Of a stretch of DNA of 64,000 nucleotides, positions 31,401 to 43,809 are shown in pieces. Source of the stretch: Tetmemena sp. SeJ-2015 (Eukaryota; Ciliophora; Spirotrichea; Sporadotrichida; Oxytrichidae); assembly GCA_027382625.1 (NCBI GenBank), contig JAJKFJ010021555.1, forward strand, positions 1 to 64,000. Direction: 5' to 3'. Every line of letters starts with the position of its first letter. The stretch's first letter is position 1. The notes beneath the pieces were generated by a model. It saw nothing but the letters and a program-made list of their open reading frames with translations. It did not search any database and was not told the DNA's origin. Both the position numbers and the translations under genes were made by a program.

Positions 31401-32535
31401 TGTAAAATTCGTTGACTTATAATGTTGACTCTGAAGTGTTTGATAAATTTATGACTGAACTTTCTAAAAAGCATTAGAATAAGAGGCAAACAGGTTAAAG
31501 CACTGAAAACCCTACAATTTAATAAGAAACACATGAAGCTATGAATTTATAAAGTACCCATGTAAATGAAAATGAGGATCAAAATTAAACTCAAAGCAAA
31601 TTAGTTATTGGAAGAAATGATTGGAGGTGATCTTTAAGCTAAGGATCTCATAATAAGGGTGATGAGCTCGAAAATTATCCAAAAGGGCCTAAAATAAGGA
31701 ATTAGTCTGAGGAATTCAAACTCACTTAAGATTAATTCCAGCTAAGAAATCTAAGAAATGAATAAGAATAGTGTATAGGTTTTGACTAAATCCAATAAGC
31801 GATGGGCAAGGCTACAGGATAAGACTCAAATTATTAAAACTAAATGAATAAGGGAAGATAGAAGAAAGCTACAAAAGCTAAACCTTAAAAATAGTAATCA
31901 AACTCAATTGAAGCTTAGCAAAGTTAGCTATTTAGGAAAAGAGGTCCAGGAAGGCCGAGAAAGCACTATTCTAATCTTGATAGCCTTCAATAGCAGAGAG
32001 AGTTGCAAAACAATTCTACTACGAATGATCTTGAATAATTTAGATTCCATAACAATAACAAGCAAGCTAACTTAATTGAAGAACCTGTAAATTTCATTCA
32101 TTCTTATAAATTCTATAGGGGATGTAAAATATAGAGACTTCCAAAATTAACAGATCAAGAAGTAGGGGAATCAGCAGAGGACGCTAAAGAGGAAATCGTT
32201 AGCGCTCGACATAACAGGATTATTCTTAGATTATCGAGTCTAAATAAACAGTAAATTAATGTGAGGTGGAATAAATCTTTGAAGAAGAATAAGAATAATA
32301 GTTAGTCGAAAATAACGCTGAATAAATAAGTTAAGAGATTGAAGAAGAATCAGATGACTTAATAAGATATAAAAATAATAAAAAGAAATCTTTGAATGAA
32401 TAAAGAGACAAAAATTTAAATTTCATAATGAGGATTAAACTCCTTATAATACTCAAAATGATTGTAAATAATTATAAGAAGGCTTTTGCAACCACTTCAT
32501 GCTTAATTTATTACTTAGACTACTTTATCATTTGA
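28464..32535 (+). CDS. Large acidic Q-rich protein with AT-hook
   Basis: Starts MSDQQQQLQNMNLDEDFEEH. Very long, polar and acidic, rich in Gln, Glu, Ser and Asn, with many AT-rich inserts that shift frame. Near the C-terminus (31933-31967) RKRGPGRPRKHYSN carries the AT-hook core GRPRKH flanked by basic residues, known to bind the minor groove of AT-rich DNA. After it come SYKFYRGCKIQRLPKL (about 32105) and ESAEDAKEEIVSARHNRIIL (about 32170). This suggests a nuclear chromatin-associated protein, by inference only. The stop at 32533-32535 is the first downstream TGA in the last frame; the true end may be near 32420. Could be two adjacent genes. Confidence 0.62.
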
Positions 32536-32593
32536 TTCTTTGATTAAATTTTAAGTTGAGAATTAAATTATAAATCGGTTTAATTTGTAAGTA

Positions 32594-33770
32594 ATGGAAG
32601 GAAACAGCGTGACTGGAGGAGACATGGAAAATGGTCATGATCATTCTTTAAACGATTCCCCAGGCGGTGGAGATGGAATGGAAGAAGCCGCCTATCAAAG
32701 AGAGATAGAATAGAAGAATAAATCTCTGGCTGATGTGAAACGAAGGAGAAAGGAGTAAGTTGGTTTATTACATTCTTGAGATATTTTTCAGCATTGTATG
32801 GATTTGATTGTTGATTATCGGTTATATTTTGCCTTCTAAAAATTTAGAACCTTTCATTTTGCTTTTACTTACTTATTTGTGAAATTACTGATTGTTTATA
32901 ACCTTGCTTATATAGAATAGAGAGAGATGCGCAGTTGTTAGCAAATAGAATCGCTTTGCTAAAGTAGGAAGAGATGAAAACGTGGAAGAAAATTGAAGAG
33001 ACCAAAAAGAGGACAGGAGAAATCTATAACCTTAAAAAGAGAAATGAAGATAAAGTCCAAAAGGATAACAATTATTTTTATTGAAGTAGATATATTTATT
33101 GCAAAAGGTAATTACAAAGCAAAACTTCTTCTAATTCGAAAACTCAAATCGTATTAATCAACTATAATAGAAAATCTAAGATGTACAGTTGCAGATAGAG
33201 AACTAAAAGAACTCTCAAGCAAATAACTTTGACTTGCAGAGACAAAGACAAGATGAGAAAAGAAAAATCCAAGAGGCTATATACCTATCTAAGCTAGAGG
33301 AGGTGAAGCAAACTAAGATGATAAAGTAGCAAAATGAGCAAAAGAAAAGGCACATAGAAGCTAAGTTAGAGCAAGATAATAAGTTTAAGAATTAAATGAT
33401 CAATTAGCAGAAGCGACTTGCTCAACTTAAAATAGAAGAAGAGAAAAGGAGGAGAATTCACAGCGTAAAAAGAGATTAAGATAAGAGAGTGGATGATGAG
33501 GCAAGGATTAAGCAGCTTAAAGAGCAAGAAGTCATGCAAATGGAAATGCTTGAAATGGAACTTCATTACCCAATTTTTTTAATGATAAAAGAACTTATAA
33601 AGAAGTTACAGAGTACGCAGGCTATTCAAAAAGAAGCTTATTAGGAGCTTGAAAAAGCGCTGAGTGCACCCAATAAAATGATAGGCTCATTTTTGCTGAA
33701 GAACGTCATGCCAAGTACTAAAGGAAAAGGAGGCAGCTAAAACGGAAATTTAAACAACACTGTTCTTTGA
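32594..33770 (+). CDS. Coiled-coil protein
   Basis: Starts MEGNSVTGGDMENGHDHSLN, a Gly/Asp-rich head, then a long charged coiled coil: LLKQEEMKTWKKIEETKKRT (about 32955), EAIYLSKLEEVKQTKMIKQQ (about 33270), LAQLKIEEEKRRRIHSVKRD (about 33420). An intron at 32755-32915 (GTAAGT...TATAG, 161 nt) joins RRRKE to IERDAQLL. An IES interrupts near 33070-33120. C-terminus KNVMPSTKGKGGSQNGNLNN with TGA 33768-33770. An overlapping frame continues VNDEQEIKVSNSNGTDKIFL to about 33900, so the tail may be longer. Structural or cytoskeletal role likely but not demonstrable. Confidence 0.7.
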
Positions 33771-34081
33771 AGTGAACGATGAACAGGAAATTAAGGTCAG
33801 CAATTCCAATGGAACAGATAAAATATTTCTCGTCAAGTGGAAGGGCGAGGAGAACAACTATATATAGGAAACTGCACTTTTAGCGTAGTTCAATCAATAT
33901 TGTATTTATATAGAATTCCATATCAATCAAGAAAAATACATCTCATTGTGGTGTATAATTACTTGTTAGAAGATAAGCCTAAAAATAGACGGTAAATGTT
34001 AAATAAATTAAGCCACGTTCTTTAGAGTTAAATTAAATCAGATTATAATTAAGTTTAATTAAGTTAAGGCGATAAAAAATA

Positions 34082-35329
34082 ATGGGTTGTTGCATGAGTT
34101 CGACAGAACAGAGAGCAGTGCATTCGTAAAACGGACATGGCGGTGGAAACGTGTAGAATGGACACAGAGATTAACCTAATGCGCCTGAGAGAAATAGAGA
34201 TCATGAGCGTAGAGAGGCTAGAGCTAACTAGGCAAACAGAGGAGAAAGAAATGCAGCAGCGAGTGCAAATGAGAGTGCTTGATTAGTTTAAGTTTATTTT
34301 ATTGCATAAGCATAAATTGGAAGAATCACCTATCTGCAAAATCCCAACGTTGGTAAACTTATCATTTATTTCCAAGGAAATATTATATATGCAAATAAAT
34401 TTTAAGAACATTAGAGTGTAATAAAACTTCCAATAGAAAAGGTTATCTCAACTTAAATTGTGGGCGAAGGAATAAAAAGGACACCAGCATATGAAACCCC
34501 ACTCACAAAGCATGATCTCGAAAAGTGGAGGAAAGATTTTTGGGGTATGTTAATTTCGTCATCTCAAATGTCGCAACTACTTTAGATTTGCGATAAGAGT
34601 TTCATATTTTTAACGCGATAAAGTTATTCGAAAATATTCTGTCCCATTCGCAATTCTTCTTCTTATCCCAACACAGCATCTCTAATTTTTTATAGAGACT
34701 CGAACATAGGGCTCTCCTCATATCTGGCAGCTCTTACGCAACGCTTGCGAGGAAACCTCTGAAACAGCAGAGGCACTTATCCTGGCAGCTGGGTTGCAGA
34801 TGCCATAGAACTCGCTAACTCTAGTGATAGACGAGAACGGAGTCTATTACAGAGTGCCAATAAGTTGCATCAATGAACCCATCAACTACAATGTGAATTT
34901 CTAAGACTAGAAGTTGAAGGCCAAAGCCAAACCCAACGAGAAATTTTTCAATGTAGGTCATTTAACCAAATCCACTTTTTATATTCAATGAATCAGGTGA
35001 TTAATCTTTTTCATAGGCACTGAAAATAAGAGCAGTAGGATAACCTGACGCAGTTATGGGAGTGTCAAACTTGATTATAATTTTCCTTTTTTAATTGAAG
35101 TTTGATTACAGTAGCGGAATTCAAGCAGATTTACCTAAATAAAATAAATGAGAGAGATCGCAAAATAGAAAACCTGAGACTGTTTTGTCTTGGCAAGGAG
35201 CTAAAAGACGATTTTTAAGCATACATACTGAAATATTTATCTTGTTTGCACAAATTTAATGTACGATCTGTTTTGTATTCATATGACATCGTAGATGAGA
35301 TGGTTCTCTAAGTTATGTACAAAAAGTGA
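34082..35329 (+). CDS. Ubiquitin-domain-containing protein, UBTD1/2-like
   Basis: Starts MGCCMSSTEQRAVHSQNGHG: Gly2 followed by Cys is a likely N-myristoylation/palmitoylation signal, as in animal UBTD proteins that begin MGNC. The conserved core follows: LEKWRKDFWGTRTQGSPHIW, NACEETSETAEALILAAGLQ, then ENGVYYRVPISCINEPINYN, matching the UBTD N-domain layout (DEFWDT..., E-I-W..L..A, ...YQLPIYCLSPPVN). The C-terminus is a ubiquitin-like fold ending LFCLGKELKDDFQAYDIVDE and TGA 35327-35329. Intron 34953-35016 (GTAGGT...CATAG). IESs 35078-35108 (pointer TTGATTA) and 35224-35283 (CATA). UBTD proteins bind E2 enzymes; partner here unknown. Confidence 0.82.
35078..35108 (+). other. IES, pointer TTGATTA
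   Basis: 31-base insert in the UBTD-like gene; TTGATTA at 35071-35077 and 35102-35108. Excision gives SNLITVAEFKQIYL. Confidence 0.88.
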
Positions 35330-35813
35330 AGATGATGATAGATAAAATTCCGAACTGCAAATAAAATAAAGTATAAAGTACATATTTAAGAATAAATACA
35401 CTAACTTAAGACAGCTACTCTTATGATTAGGCAAACTTCCCTTGCACACAAAATAAGGTTTAAATTTTAAACTTCAATTATAGATCTCATTTAAAAATAA
35501 ATCTATAGAACTCGCTTTATAAGTTATCAAGCAGTTAAGAATATATTGGAAAGGGATAAAATTAAATTTGAAAGTGGGACAAGCTGTAAGCAACTATTGC
35601 AGATTGTACGATATATATTTTCTTGTATAATTTGCATTCTCTTTTTAGTCTTATGCGATTGGAGCGCATTTAAATTTTGATAATAATCTTGCTATATAAA
35701 ATAGAGAATTAAATTAATTTAATATATATTTGTGATGCTTTTTCTTGGAGCATAGATTGCTATAAGAATATTACGTAATTGTAAATAAATCTATCTTAAT
35801 CAAATTATTATTG
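35330..35813. other. AT-rich intergenic
   Basis: No coding blocks seen. Confidence 0.5.
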
Positions 35814-38800
35814 ATGGAATACTAAAAGCAATCAAAAGAGTAGTAGGAGTTTTAAAATACAAACTGCCACCACTGCTACTTCTAACACATTTAGAAACTA
35901 GAACTCGATTCACATCAACATCTTACAATCAGAGTCTTCAAATAATTATAAGAATGAACATAAGCACCAGTAAGTTATTATATAAGCTAATAGTAATGAA
36001 GATTTAGTTGTTTATTCTGTTCTTATTTATGATTTGTAAGATTTTAGACAGTATGATAAGATCACAAAACAGCAAGTTCTTAATGAAACCCCAACATTGA
36101 GTTTAATTTATAATACTTTTATGGATTTTAATTTATAAAACCTAATTTTTAATTTTGATCTGCAAGATGAGTCTATATAAGCCTACTCTAACTAATATTT
36201 AATTTTCTAGTATAAATCGCTTGGCTAATTCCCTTCTATCTCCTATATGAGAGGACATGAGTAAAACTAGCAAAATAAAAACTTTTAAAAGGGAAAAGAA
36301 GATAAAATAGTAGAGAACTAAATTAACTAAACTTCAAGTAATTAGAGCAAACAGAATAGGAACACTTCTCTAGTCCAAACAACTTATATTATTTCAACTG
36401 GAGATGCTTCCTAAACGAGATAAAATGAATCATAGAGACACAATCTCTCATCACTCCAAATTAGCTTGTAATCTAAGATAGCTAAATCTAGAGATTAATT
36501 TAATTATCTAATTATGAATTAATTATATTGATTAAAGATGATACTTACCAGCTAAATCTAAATAAGACTAACACATCTCAACACTTCTAATCTATTTAGC
36601 AAAGCAATTCTTATAAATATATTCATTTAATTTATATAAACGAATAAGTAAAATTAGTGCTATTAAATTTTTCTAAGTGATTCATTAATATGGATTATTT
36701 ATTCTTATCTCTACAATAGGAAATTATCTAGGACTATTAGAGATTTTAAAAATGGTTCTTCAAATTTGTAAGCATAACCCTCTTAGCCTACAAGCAGCTC
36801 GCCAGATCAATTCCTTTCAATCATGGGTTCTCAAACTTAAGACTAGTCTGCTTCACTTTAGCAAAATGCTTATAGTCTGTAAAATTTCAAGCAGAAGTAT
36901 TTTAATAAAGTGAGACAAGCTAACCTACAAAAATATTCTGTCTCTCCTTTCTAGAAAAGCTATGAAATTGCCTCTAGAGCTTTTTTAAATTGATTTATTT
37001 TTAGAGATGAGAAAAGTTTTCTGCGAACAAACAACAATGGTAATTAAATCGAGACACACTCATTAAATTTAAGATAGTCTTAATCGCCTACTCCTTAGAA
37101 AGAAACAGGCAGATCATCACTCACTAAAGAAAATAAATCCCAAAACTAGGTGTACATAACTGATTAAAATAACCAAAATCGGTAGCTCACCTAACCCACA
37201 CTTGTTTTATTTATATTGAGAAATAGTCTAGTATAAAAAAGATTAAAAAGAACTTTTACTTAATTGCAAACCAAGTCAAGGATGAAATGCTAACACAAAA
37301 GCTATAGCAATTAGATTAAAAATAAGCTGCACTTGAAAAAATTAAGAGAAAACAAAACCAATAATCTGGAGAAACTGCTAATTCGGGTATATCAAGTCCA
37401 AAAAGACATGGGATGAGGCAAGTTCTAGAGACTGAACTGACAAGTTCGGATCTATATTTTATATTACTTTCGGAGAGCGATAATGATAGTAGTGATGTAA
37501 TTAATTTCATTTAGCTCAAATGATTTGGTTTAATGTTAAGGAGGTCGTGAAGAGAGAAGGAAACTTAAGCCAATTGGAGAGAAACAAGATTTTAGAGCGA
37601 ATTAAAGCAGAAAGGAGGAACACTAATTTGAATGTCTTCAGCAGATCTAAGTTTCTAGAGTTGAAGGATAAGGCAATTATAAATAAGTATTTTCATTTTC
37701 AATTGAGAGAGTTATTTTTTTATTTTATAGGGATGCTAAAACTCAAAAGAAGTTAGATTAGGAAAAGATAGATCGGGAGTTGCGCTTTAATTTTATTAAA
37801 ATATACCTCTTAGTTAAGCTTCCTTTTTAACGATATAGAGAAGTAAGATTTGTACCATACTCCCCTCGAGATTCGCTAAAACTTGAGTAAGATACTGGCT
37901 CAGAGTGACTTTGTGAGGTCAGTCGCGGAATAGGAGCGTAGATACAATATGCTAGAGGAGAAAACTTTTCTAGAAATGAAATAGAAATCTCCTAAAAAGC
38001 ACCCTAGGAAGATCGATGTTGAGGAAATACTAAAGCTCAAAGATCAACTTAGAGGCTCTCCAGACAAGCAAGAAAATTTGAAGAAAACCTTTTTATCTTT
38101 TGTAATTATAAATTGGTAGCTGTTAAAGGCTAAACAGAAATTAGGGATTGAAGAGCAAAGCAGAGCTAGAAAAAATAGACCGGATCTGACGAAGAAAGGA
38201 TTTAACGGGAATACTTCCCCTTATAAAAGCTAATCTAAGAGAGGAGATGGCCAAATGAGTGTAGTGAAGATAAATGGGATGATAGATTAACTCAAAGATA
38301 GACTAGGCTTTGTCACCAACAAGCAAAAAGTGGATAATCTCATGTAGCAAGTAGCAGAAGCAATTCATTCAAACTACAAGGAGAAAAAGAAAGAATAGAA
38401 GTCTTTCGAATAGCAAGTCACCTAAAGATAGAGCTTAAAGTTTATTTTAATATGGGTTAAGTAATTATTCTTAATTGAATTTAAGCTAGCTTTTTGGAGG
38501 TGGAAGATCATTCATAAATAACGAGAAAAGAATCGAGTTCCATTGCCAATTAAATGAATGTTAGAAAGAATTTGAAGAATAAATTCAACACTCATTGTTA
38601 TGAAAATGTTTAAACTTATTTACTCTAAGCGAGAATAATGGCTATCAAATTATCAAAACTGATAATCCCAATAAGACTCTAACAATTTTCAACAGCAGTG
38701 CTTACTCATCGCTTCAACCTCCTCAGAAAAAGGATCTCTAGAATAGTGCATAGCAAATCAACTACAGACTCAACACTTCTCATTAGGCTATTGAGGGAAC

Positions 38801-40947
38801 TCACAGAAGACTATGTGAAGTAAATAGGTAGAACTATGAACAAGAGCTCGCTAAAGCTTAATTATTTTTCACTTAATAAAATAAATAGCAATAAATGATC
38901 CCATTAAACTGAAATCTCATCATCTCCTATCTAAGATTTTGAGTTCTAACAATCCAAACTAAAGCTTTCTCGGAATTGACGATGATGGTATCGACAGTAA
39001 TCTTGCTTTAATGTCTTTTTTTGTTGTTGTTTTATTGTTGTTGTTGCAGGCAGTAGCAGAATATCAGGTTCAGATAAAAATTTCCCTCATGCTTAGTAAG
39101 TTAGAATGTTCAACAACTACAATTCTCAAAGGCATCAAGCAAGCGCATTTAGCTAGCCAAGACCCTCTGACTAAATTCGTAATGGAGCCTAGAGTAATCA
39201 GAGCATGATAAAAGAATTCATGAACACACTCTATTCAGACAATAACTGGATTAAGATTGCCTCCGAAGATTAGTTTGATAAGTTTGTTGTTGTTTAATTT
39301 GTAAATGAATTTGAATGAATAATTTTAGTCCTCCATTATTTGATAAGGTAATGAGCATGATGTGTGACTTCTACGGCATGAATTTGGGTTAAGAAAATAA
39401 GTATGAGAAAGATCCCAGGTTCAAAGCGCAGATTAAGAAATTCAGAGAGTAGTTCCTAAAGAAGTTTAAGGCGCCAAAAAAAGGACAAAACACTAATCAC
39501 CCCTTTGATGGATCAGAGGAGCCTTGATAAGGATGTTTCAGAAACTAATCATCATAGATTTGAGTTAAGTTTTTGTTAACTAAAAATGGGTCTTAGTAAA
39601 TAGAGGAGAAATCACTTGAAGAGCAGCAGGAGTTTGATAAATATATAAATACAAATCTCGGAGGAGAAGCAACTGATTCTTATGGCCCTCTGCATAACAA
39701 GCTTAGCGAGAACTAGTTAATTAAAATGTGTGTTGTAATTTACTAGTTAATGAAAAGGTATTCTAAGTTCTTGAATAAGTGCATGTTTATCACTTAAGAT
39801 GAATACATCAAGCGAAAGTAAACAATTTCTTCTACAAAATAATTCAAGTCTTTTAAATATAAAGTATTCATTATAATTAAGCTATTGTAATTGCTCTGAC
39901 TTAAAAAATAATATAATAAACAATATAGCTCTTTTTGGTTTACACTGCTTATAGCTAAAAAGGAAGAGAGCCACAAGGAGAAACTTTCTTCTAAAGAATG
40001 GCTAAAGACACAAAAGAAAGATAAGAAAGAGCTACAGATTGGTAAGCTGCGAGTTAAATGGGCTGGACAGGAAAGTTATTAGATGGTAAGAGTGTCAAAA
40101 GTAGATATGATCTCAAAAGCAATTACATGAATATGAAATTGATCTATTAAGAATTTGATTATGAAATCTTAGCAAGACCAATAATCTAGCCGGGGCGATA
40201 CCACTCGCCAAAATAATTCTACCCAAGCACTATTTAGTTTGAGGAATAAGCTAGGAACAGAACAGAATAAAAGTGCACTTTTGAATCCAATAAAGATAGC
40301 GAAGGTTTCGCAAACTCCAGACGTTGATTATAGTTCTATATAAAACTTAGGCCCTAGCATAAATATCAAAATAGGAAATCAACCAGAAATTTAAACTACA
40401 AGGAACGCTTTAAACAAAGAAAATCAAAGATAGACCGAGGATACTTTGGTGGAGATCTAACCTGACGACTTTTTCAATCAGACTAGATCAAAATCGAATA
40501 CAACGTTTACCTCTCAAAATATTGTTGCTCTAGGAACTGGAATCATTAGAAAGTCTAATTTATTTTCTTTCTTCATAACTTTTAAAGGATTTTGATAAGT
40601 CTGACCTTGCAAGGAAGCTTTTGTTCGCTGAGATGAATTTTGAGCGCATTGAAGAAGAGAGAGGAGCATATGACAGTTTTAAAAAGAAGCAGCGACCTTC
40701 ACGGAATTTGCTTAATAAGTACAATAGTTCGTAGCAAAGACAAGAATACTTGACAGGGAAATAAGTAATAGACATGAAAATTTAGGACTTAGAGTTCAAA
40801 ATAATGACAAAGAAGCGCAAAGAGAAAATGCAAATGAGATAAGAAAAGGAATACCAGATTAATATCAGAGAAGGAGATAAATCAGAAAGCTCATAAAATG
40901 TGAGTAAAAGAGAAAGTAGACTATCGAAGCATATTATCTAAGTTTGA
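35814..40947 (+). CDS. Very long Q-rich coding tract (one or more genes)
   Basis: Starts MEYQKQSKEQQEFQNTNCHH with a short Cys/His cluster. Later blocks: SQPTSSSPDQFLSIMGSQTQ (about 36780), QQLDQKQAALEKIKRKQNQQ (about 37305), KILERIKAERRNTNLNVFSR (about 37580), RSVAEQERRYNMLEEKTFLE (about 37920), MIDQLKDRLGFVTNKQKVDN (about 38280), FDKVMSMMCDFYGMNLGQEN (about 39340), EWLKTQKKDKKELQIGKLRV (about 39995), NQPEIQTTRNALNKENQRQT (about 40380) and FAEMNFERIEEERGAYDSFK (about 40620). IESs verified: pointer GGAT (about 37665-37735), TTTAA (about 37792-37832), CAGTA (38995-39058, with GTT repeats). Last TGA 40945-40947. Predicted helical and basic in the middle, Q/N-rich elsewhere. I cannot decide if it is one protein of about 1,500 residues or two or three neighbours. 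Confidence 0.55.
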
Positions 40948-41009
40948 TTATGAGTTGATAGTTAACGCTAAGATTATGAGTTTTTGAAAAATTTAAGTGA
41001 TAAAATTAT

Positions 41010-41321
41010 TGCGAGGAAGAAATTGATACATCCATAAAACTCAAAAGTCTTTTTCTGACATCATGATGTTCGAATATGCAAGAGGCCAAGAGCTTCTTCT
41101 CTTCCATTACTATCTTGCTGATATTTTCTTGAGTCCTGCCTGCTCGTAAATGCTCATTCTACTCTCTAAAGCGAATATAAGTGATGAAATAGATTATTGA
41201 CATAGCCAATACAATAAAGTAAAGTGAAGTGAAAAAGAAGTTAAATAATGCTTTTGATTGATTAACTCTCCATGAAATTCCAGAGACTATTCTTTCAAGC
41301 GAGTCTGCACTCAGCACCTGC
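41010..41321 (-). CDS. Possible small single-helix membrane protein
   Basis: The frame ATG 41321... reads MQVLSADSLERIVSGISWRV, a hydrophobic segment ALFNFFFTSLYFIVLAMSII, then a charged tail EHLRAGRTQENISKIVMEEK and FEHHDVRKRLLSFMD. It looks protein-like, but the start overlaps the end of the bL12 gene in another frame, which would be unusual; the true start may lie elsewhere behind an IES. No clear TGA near 41010. Confidence 0.35.
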
Positions 41322-42323
41322 ATTTTTAAGTTTCTCAACGAGTGCCTCTGCTTCTTCCTTCTTGAGTTCTTTCTTGATCCACTGAGGAGATCCCTCAACT
41401 AAGGCCTTTGCTTCTTGCAAGCCAAGTCCAAGTAGAGATCGGACTTCTTTAATGACTACAACCTTCTTGGCGGGGTCAAATTTTACAAGCTCCACATCAT
41501 AGTGACTCTTTTCTTTCTTCTCTTCTTCCTTAGGCTTCTCAGCTGCTGCTGTCTCTTTGGTTTTAAAAGCTTAAAATTTCAAGTTAAGAAAGAAAGTTTA
41601 GGTGGCTGAAGCTGCAGAAGATGAAGCTCTACCTCCTGACAAGCCTCCTCCACTTAAACCTCTGAACCAGTTTGGATTGTTAGGTGGCCATGTTCCCTTT
41701 TCTATTATAGGAGTGAGATTATGAAATAAGGAGATTTTCATGAGGGTATAATAATTCTCTTCTTATAAGCTGTATAGAGATCTTACCTTATTGTCTCATA
41801 TCGGGCCAGTGAACATTGAGTTCTGCGAGATCAATATTTGTCAAATTGAAGAACCTATCCTTCATGAGGATTCTCAGGTAGAGTTTCTCATCTTTGCTTA
41901 ATTTCTGCACATAGTCAATGAGTAGCTCAATTCTTTCCTTTAAAGAAAATGGATCAAATTTTCCTTCTGAGCAGGAGAAAGCTCTTAATTGAGAGCGTTC
42001 ATAGTCTCGGCTTAGACTTTAGCGTACATCTGCTCCCACTCCTTTTCAAGTTTCCAGCTCTCTGCGTCGTATTCCATTCCCCACGACTGCTCTGATGTTT
42101 TATAGGCGGCAGGGGCTTTCACTCCCTCAAAATACTCTTATAAAAATTATCTATGGATCTGATCCTCGGCTGAAAAGAATCTTGCTTGAGTGGAAGACAT
42201 AATGATCATGTTTTATCTGACGACAGCTTGTGATAGTAAGTTTCTTCCAGTCTTCAAAGTATTAGCCTTGGAAAAGAGTGCCCTCATTAGCAGACTTGTA
42301 GGCCCGGTGCTAGTTGCCATCAT
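41295..42323 (-). CDS. Mitochondrial ribosomal protein bL12m
   Basis: Stalk protein of the mitochondrial large subunit that contacts elongation factors. Start MMATSTGPTSLLMRALFSKA (ATG 42323-42321) is Arg/Ser-rich and acid-poor, a plausible mitochondrial presequence. The C-domain is classic L7/L12: ELVKFDPAKKVVVIKEVR, LGLGLQEAKALVEGSPQWIK, EEAEALVEKLKNAGAECRLA, TGA 41295-41297. Between them lies a long extension (FFSAEDQIHRQFLQEYFEGV; RIELLIDYVQKLSKDEKLYL; WPPNNPNWFRGLSGGGL) and an Ala/Lys/Glu hinge AAAEKPKEEEKKEK. Intron 41702-41786 (GTAAGA...AATAG, 85 nt). An IES about 41568-41600 precedes the hinge. At about 41955 the frame shifts by one base between AQKEN and FDPFSLKER with no insert; possible assembly indel. 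Confidence 0.88.
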
Positions 42324-42500
42324 TTTACTTGGCTTTCTTAAAATAATATTTCACAATTTATAAATTAATTACCATCATCAATCAGCTTACTGCACCATAT
42401 ACCTCGCATAGAAAGAATTAGAAAATTTTTATAAAAATGTAAACTTAAAGACCTTCTTCTTGCTAGATGAGAAAGCCATAAACAGATATTATAATTTTTC

Positions 42501-42804
42501 TCAGTATCTTCTACCAAAGAATCCTCCAAAGCCCTGTCTATCAGATGGCTGTTGGGCTTACTACTACTACTGCTACTACGGCGTGGGGAATTGAGGTTGG
42601 TTATTTAAAGTTTACTAAAAAGCTTGGTTGATGGCGCTACCTATTATTAAAATAACAGTAAATTTATAAAAAGCAAAATCCTGCTATGTTATTGACTGAA
42701 TTGTAAAAAGGATTAAATCCAAAGGGTTGAGGTTAAGGTTAAGGTTGAGGCTGAGGCTGAAACTGAGGTTAAGGTATAGGAGCTTTTTAACTTTGCTTCA
42801 CCAT
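42501..42804 (-). CDS. Small Pro/Gln-rich protein
   Basis: Starts MVKQSQKAPIPQPQFQPQPQ (ATG 42804-42802), continuing as PQ repeats to FGFNPFYNSVNNIAG, then an IES of AT-rich sequence around 42600-42690, then QFPTPQQQQQQQAQQPSDRQ and the aromatic/Gly tail GFGGFFGRRY, TGA 42501-42503. Glutamines are nearly all encoded by TAA/TAG/CAG in tandem. Tail resembles RNA-binding-type low-complexity FG/RG sequences; function unknown. Start codon abuts the end of the RING gene (TGG TGA overlap). Confidence 0.65.
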
Positions 42805-43809
42805 TTAAAAAAATAATAACTCAAAGTTAAAAGCAAAACTATGACATGCCAATATAAAAACTGTGTACTAGAATAGATTTCAGGTATCGAAAATACAAAA
42901 TTTTCATTTTTTTCTTAATTGCTAATTTAATTCATTTTGGTTGCATGAGCTTAAATGCTATCGATTAAGCTCCTTTGGTCAGTAAGTTCCAAGTAATAGC
43001 AGTGAGAGCACAGATCATAATCACAACTCTTGTTATCACACCTAAAGAAGAAAGGCTACTAGAGAAGCCCAGGTTTCATGCAAGTATTGCAATACACATT
43101 GGTTGAGTAAGGATGCTCAGATTTTTATTTGAGAGGATGGCTAAAGAGGCAAACAGTTTCATTGGCTATGGTTTTAAAGCTCTTTTCTGCCTTGTTTTAA
43201 ACTGGCACGTCTTTCTAAGCAAGAATCTTTTCTTGCATTTTCTGTAGTTTGATATCTAGAGCTGTTATCTCCTCCTCATATTCAGCTATCTTCATTTTTA
43301 GCCTTTTGTTTTCAGAAGATAGTTTTTCATCATTCTGGAATATGGCTCTTGGATTTATTCCTCCTGCCTTTGAAAAATAAAAATACCTTACTCAAAATGG
43401 ATGTTAATTAGCCTTGGCTTCCTCTACTTTAGCATTAGCTTCCCTCAGTTTTATCTTCAAAGTTTCTATTTCTTGTTCCAAAGCTTCTTTTGTTTTTTGG
43501 CAATGCTCATTTTCGCATTTATTTTATAATTCAATAGTGTTTGATATATTTGAAATATGGAATGTTAATTTAGGAGGCTTGCCATGTTCACACTCTTGGA
43601 AATGCTTCTCATAGAGTTCATAGGTGATGATCTACTCGCACTTGGGACTAAATTGGCATTTGAATTGCAACTTATTCAGAGCATTCATCACCAAGCGGTG
43701 CACTTTCCCATACTAGTTGCCTCCGCATCGCTTCGGGCACTCCAAGTCTAAAAATGTCCTATCTAATTACAAACATTTAATTTTCAAGTCAGGTTTGGTC
43801 AAGCAGGCC
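42798..43809 (-). other. RING gene MDS group 2 (3', minus strand)
   Basis: Begins at GGCCTGCTT (rc of 43801-43809) and carries the rest of the RING, the TRAF finger, the coiled coil and the last Cys/His block, in reverse orientation to group 1. Confidence 0.83.

Noticed and set aside
34535..34545. TTTTGGGG as telomere-like repeat
   Set aside because: A single unit inside the UBTD gene region; no tandem G4T4/C4A4 array and no TBE-type transposon ends were seen anywhere in the window.
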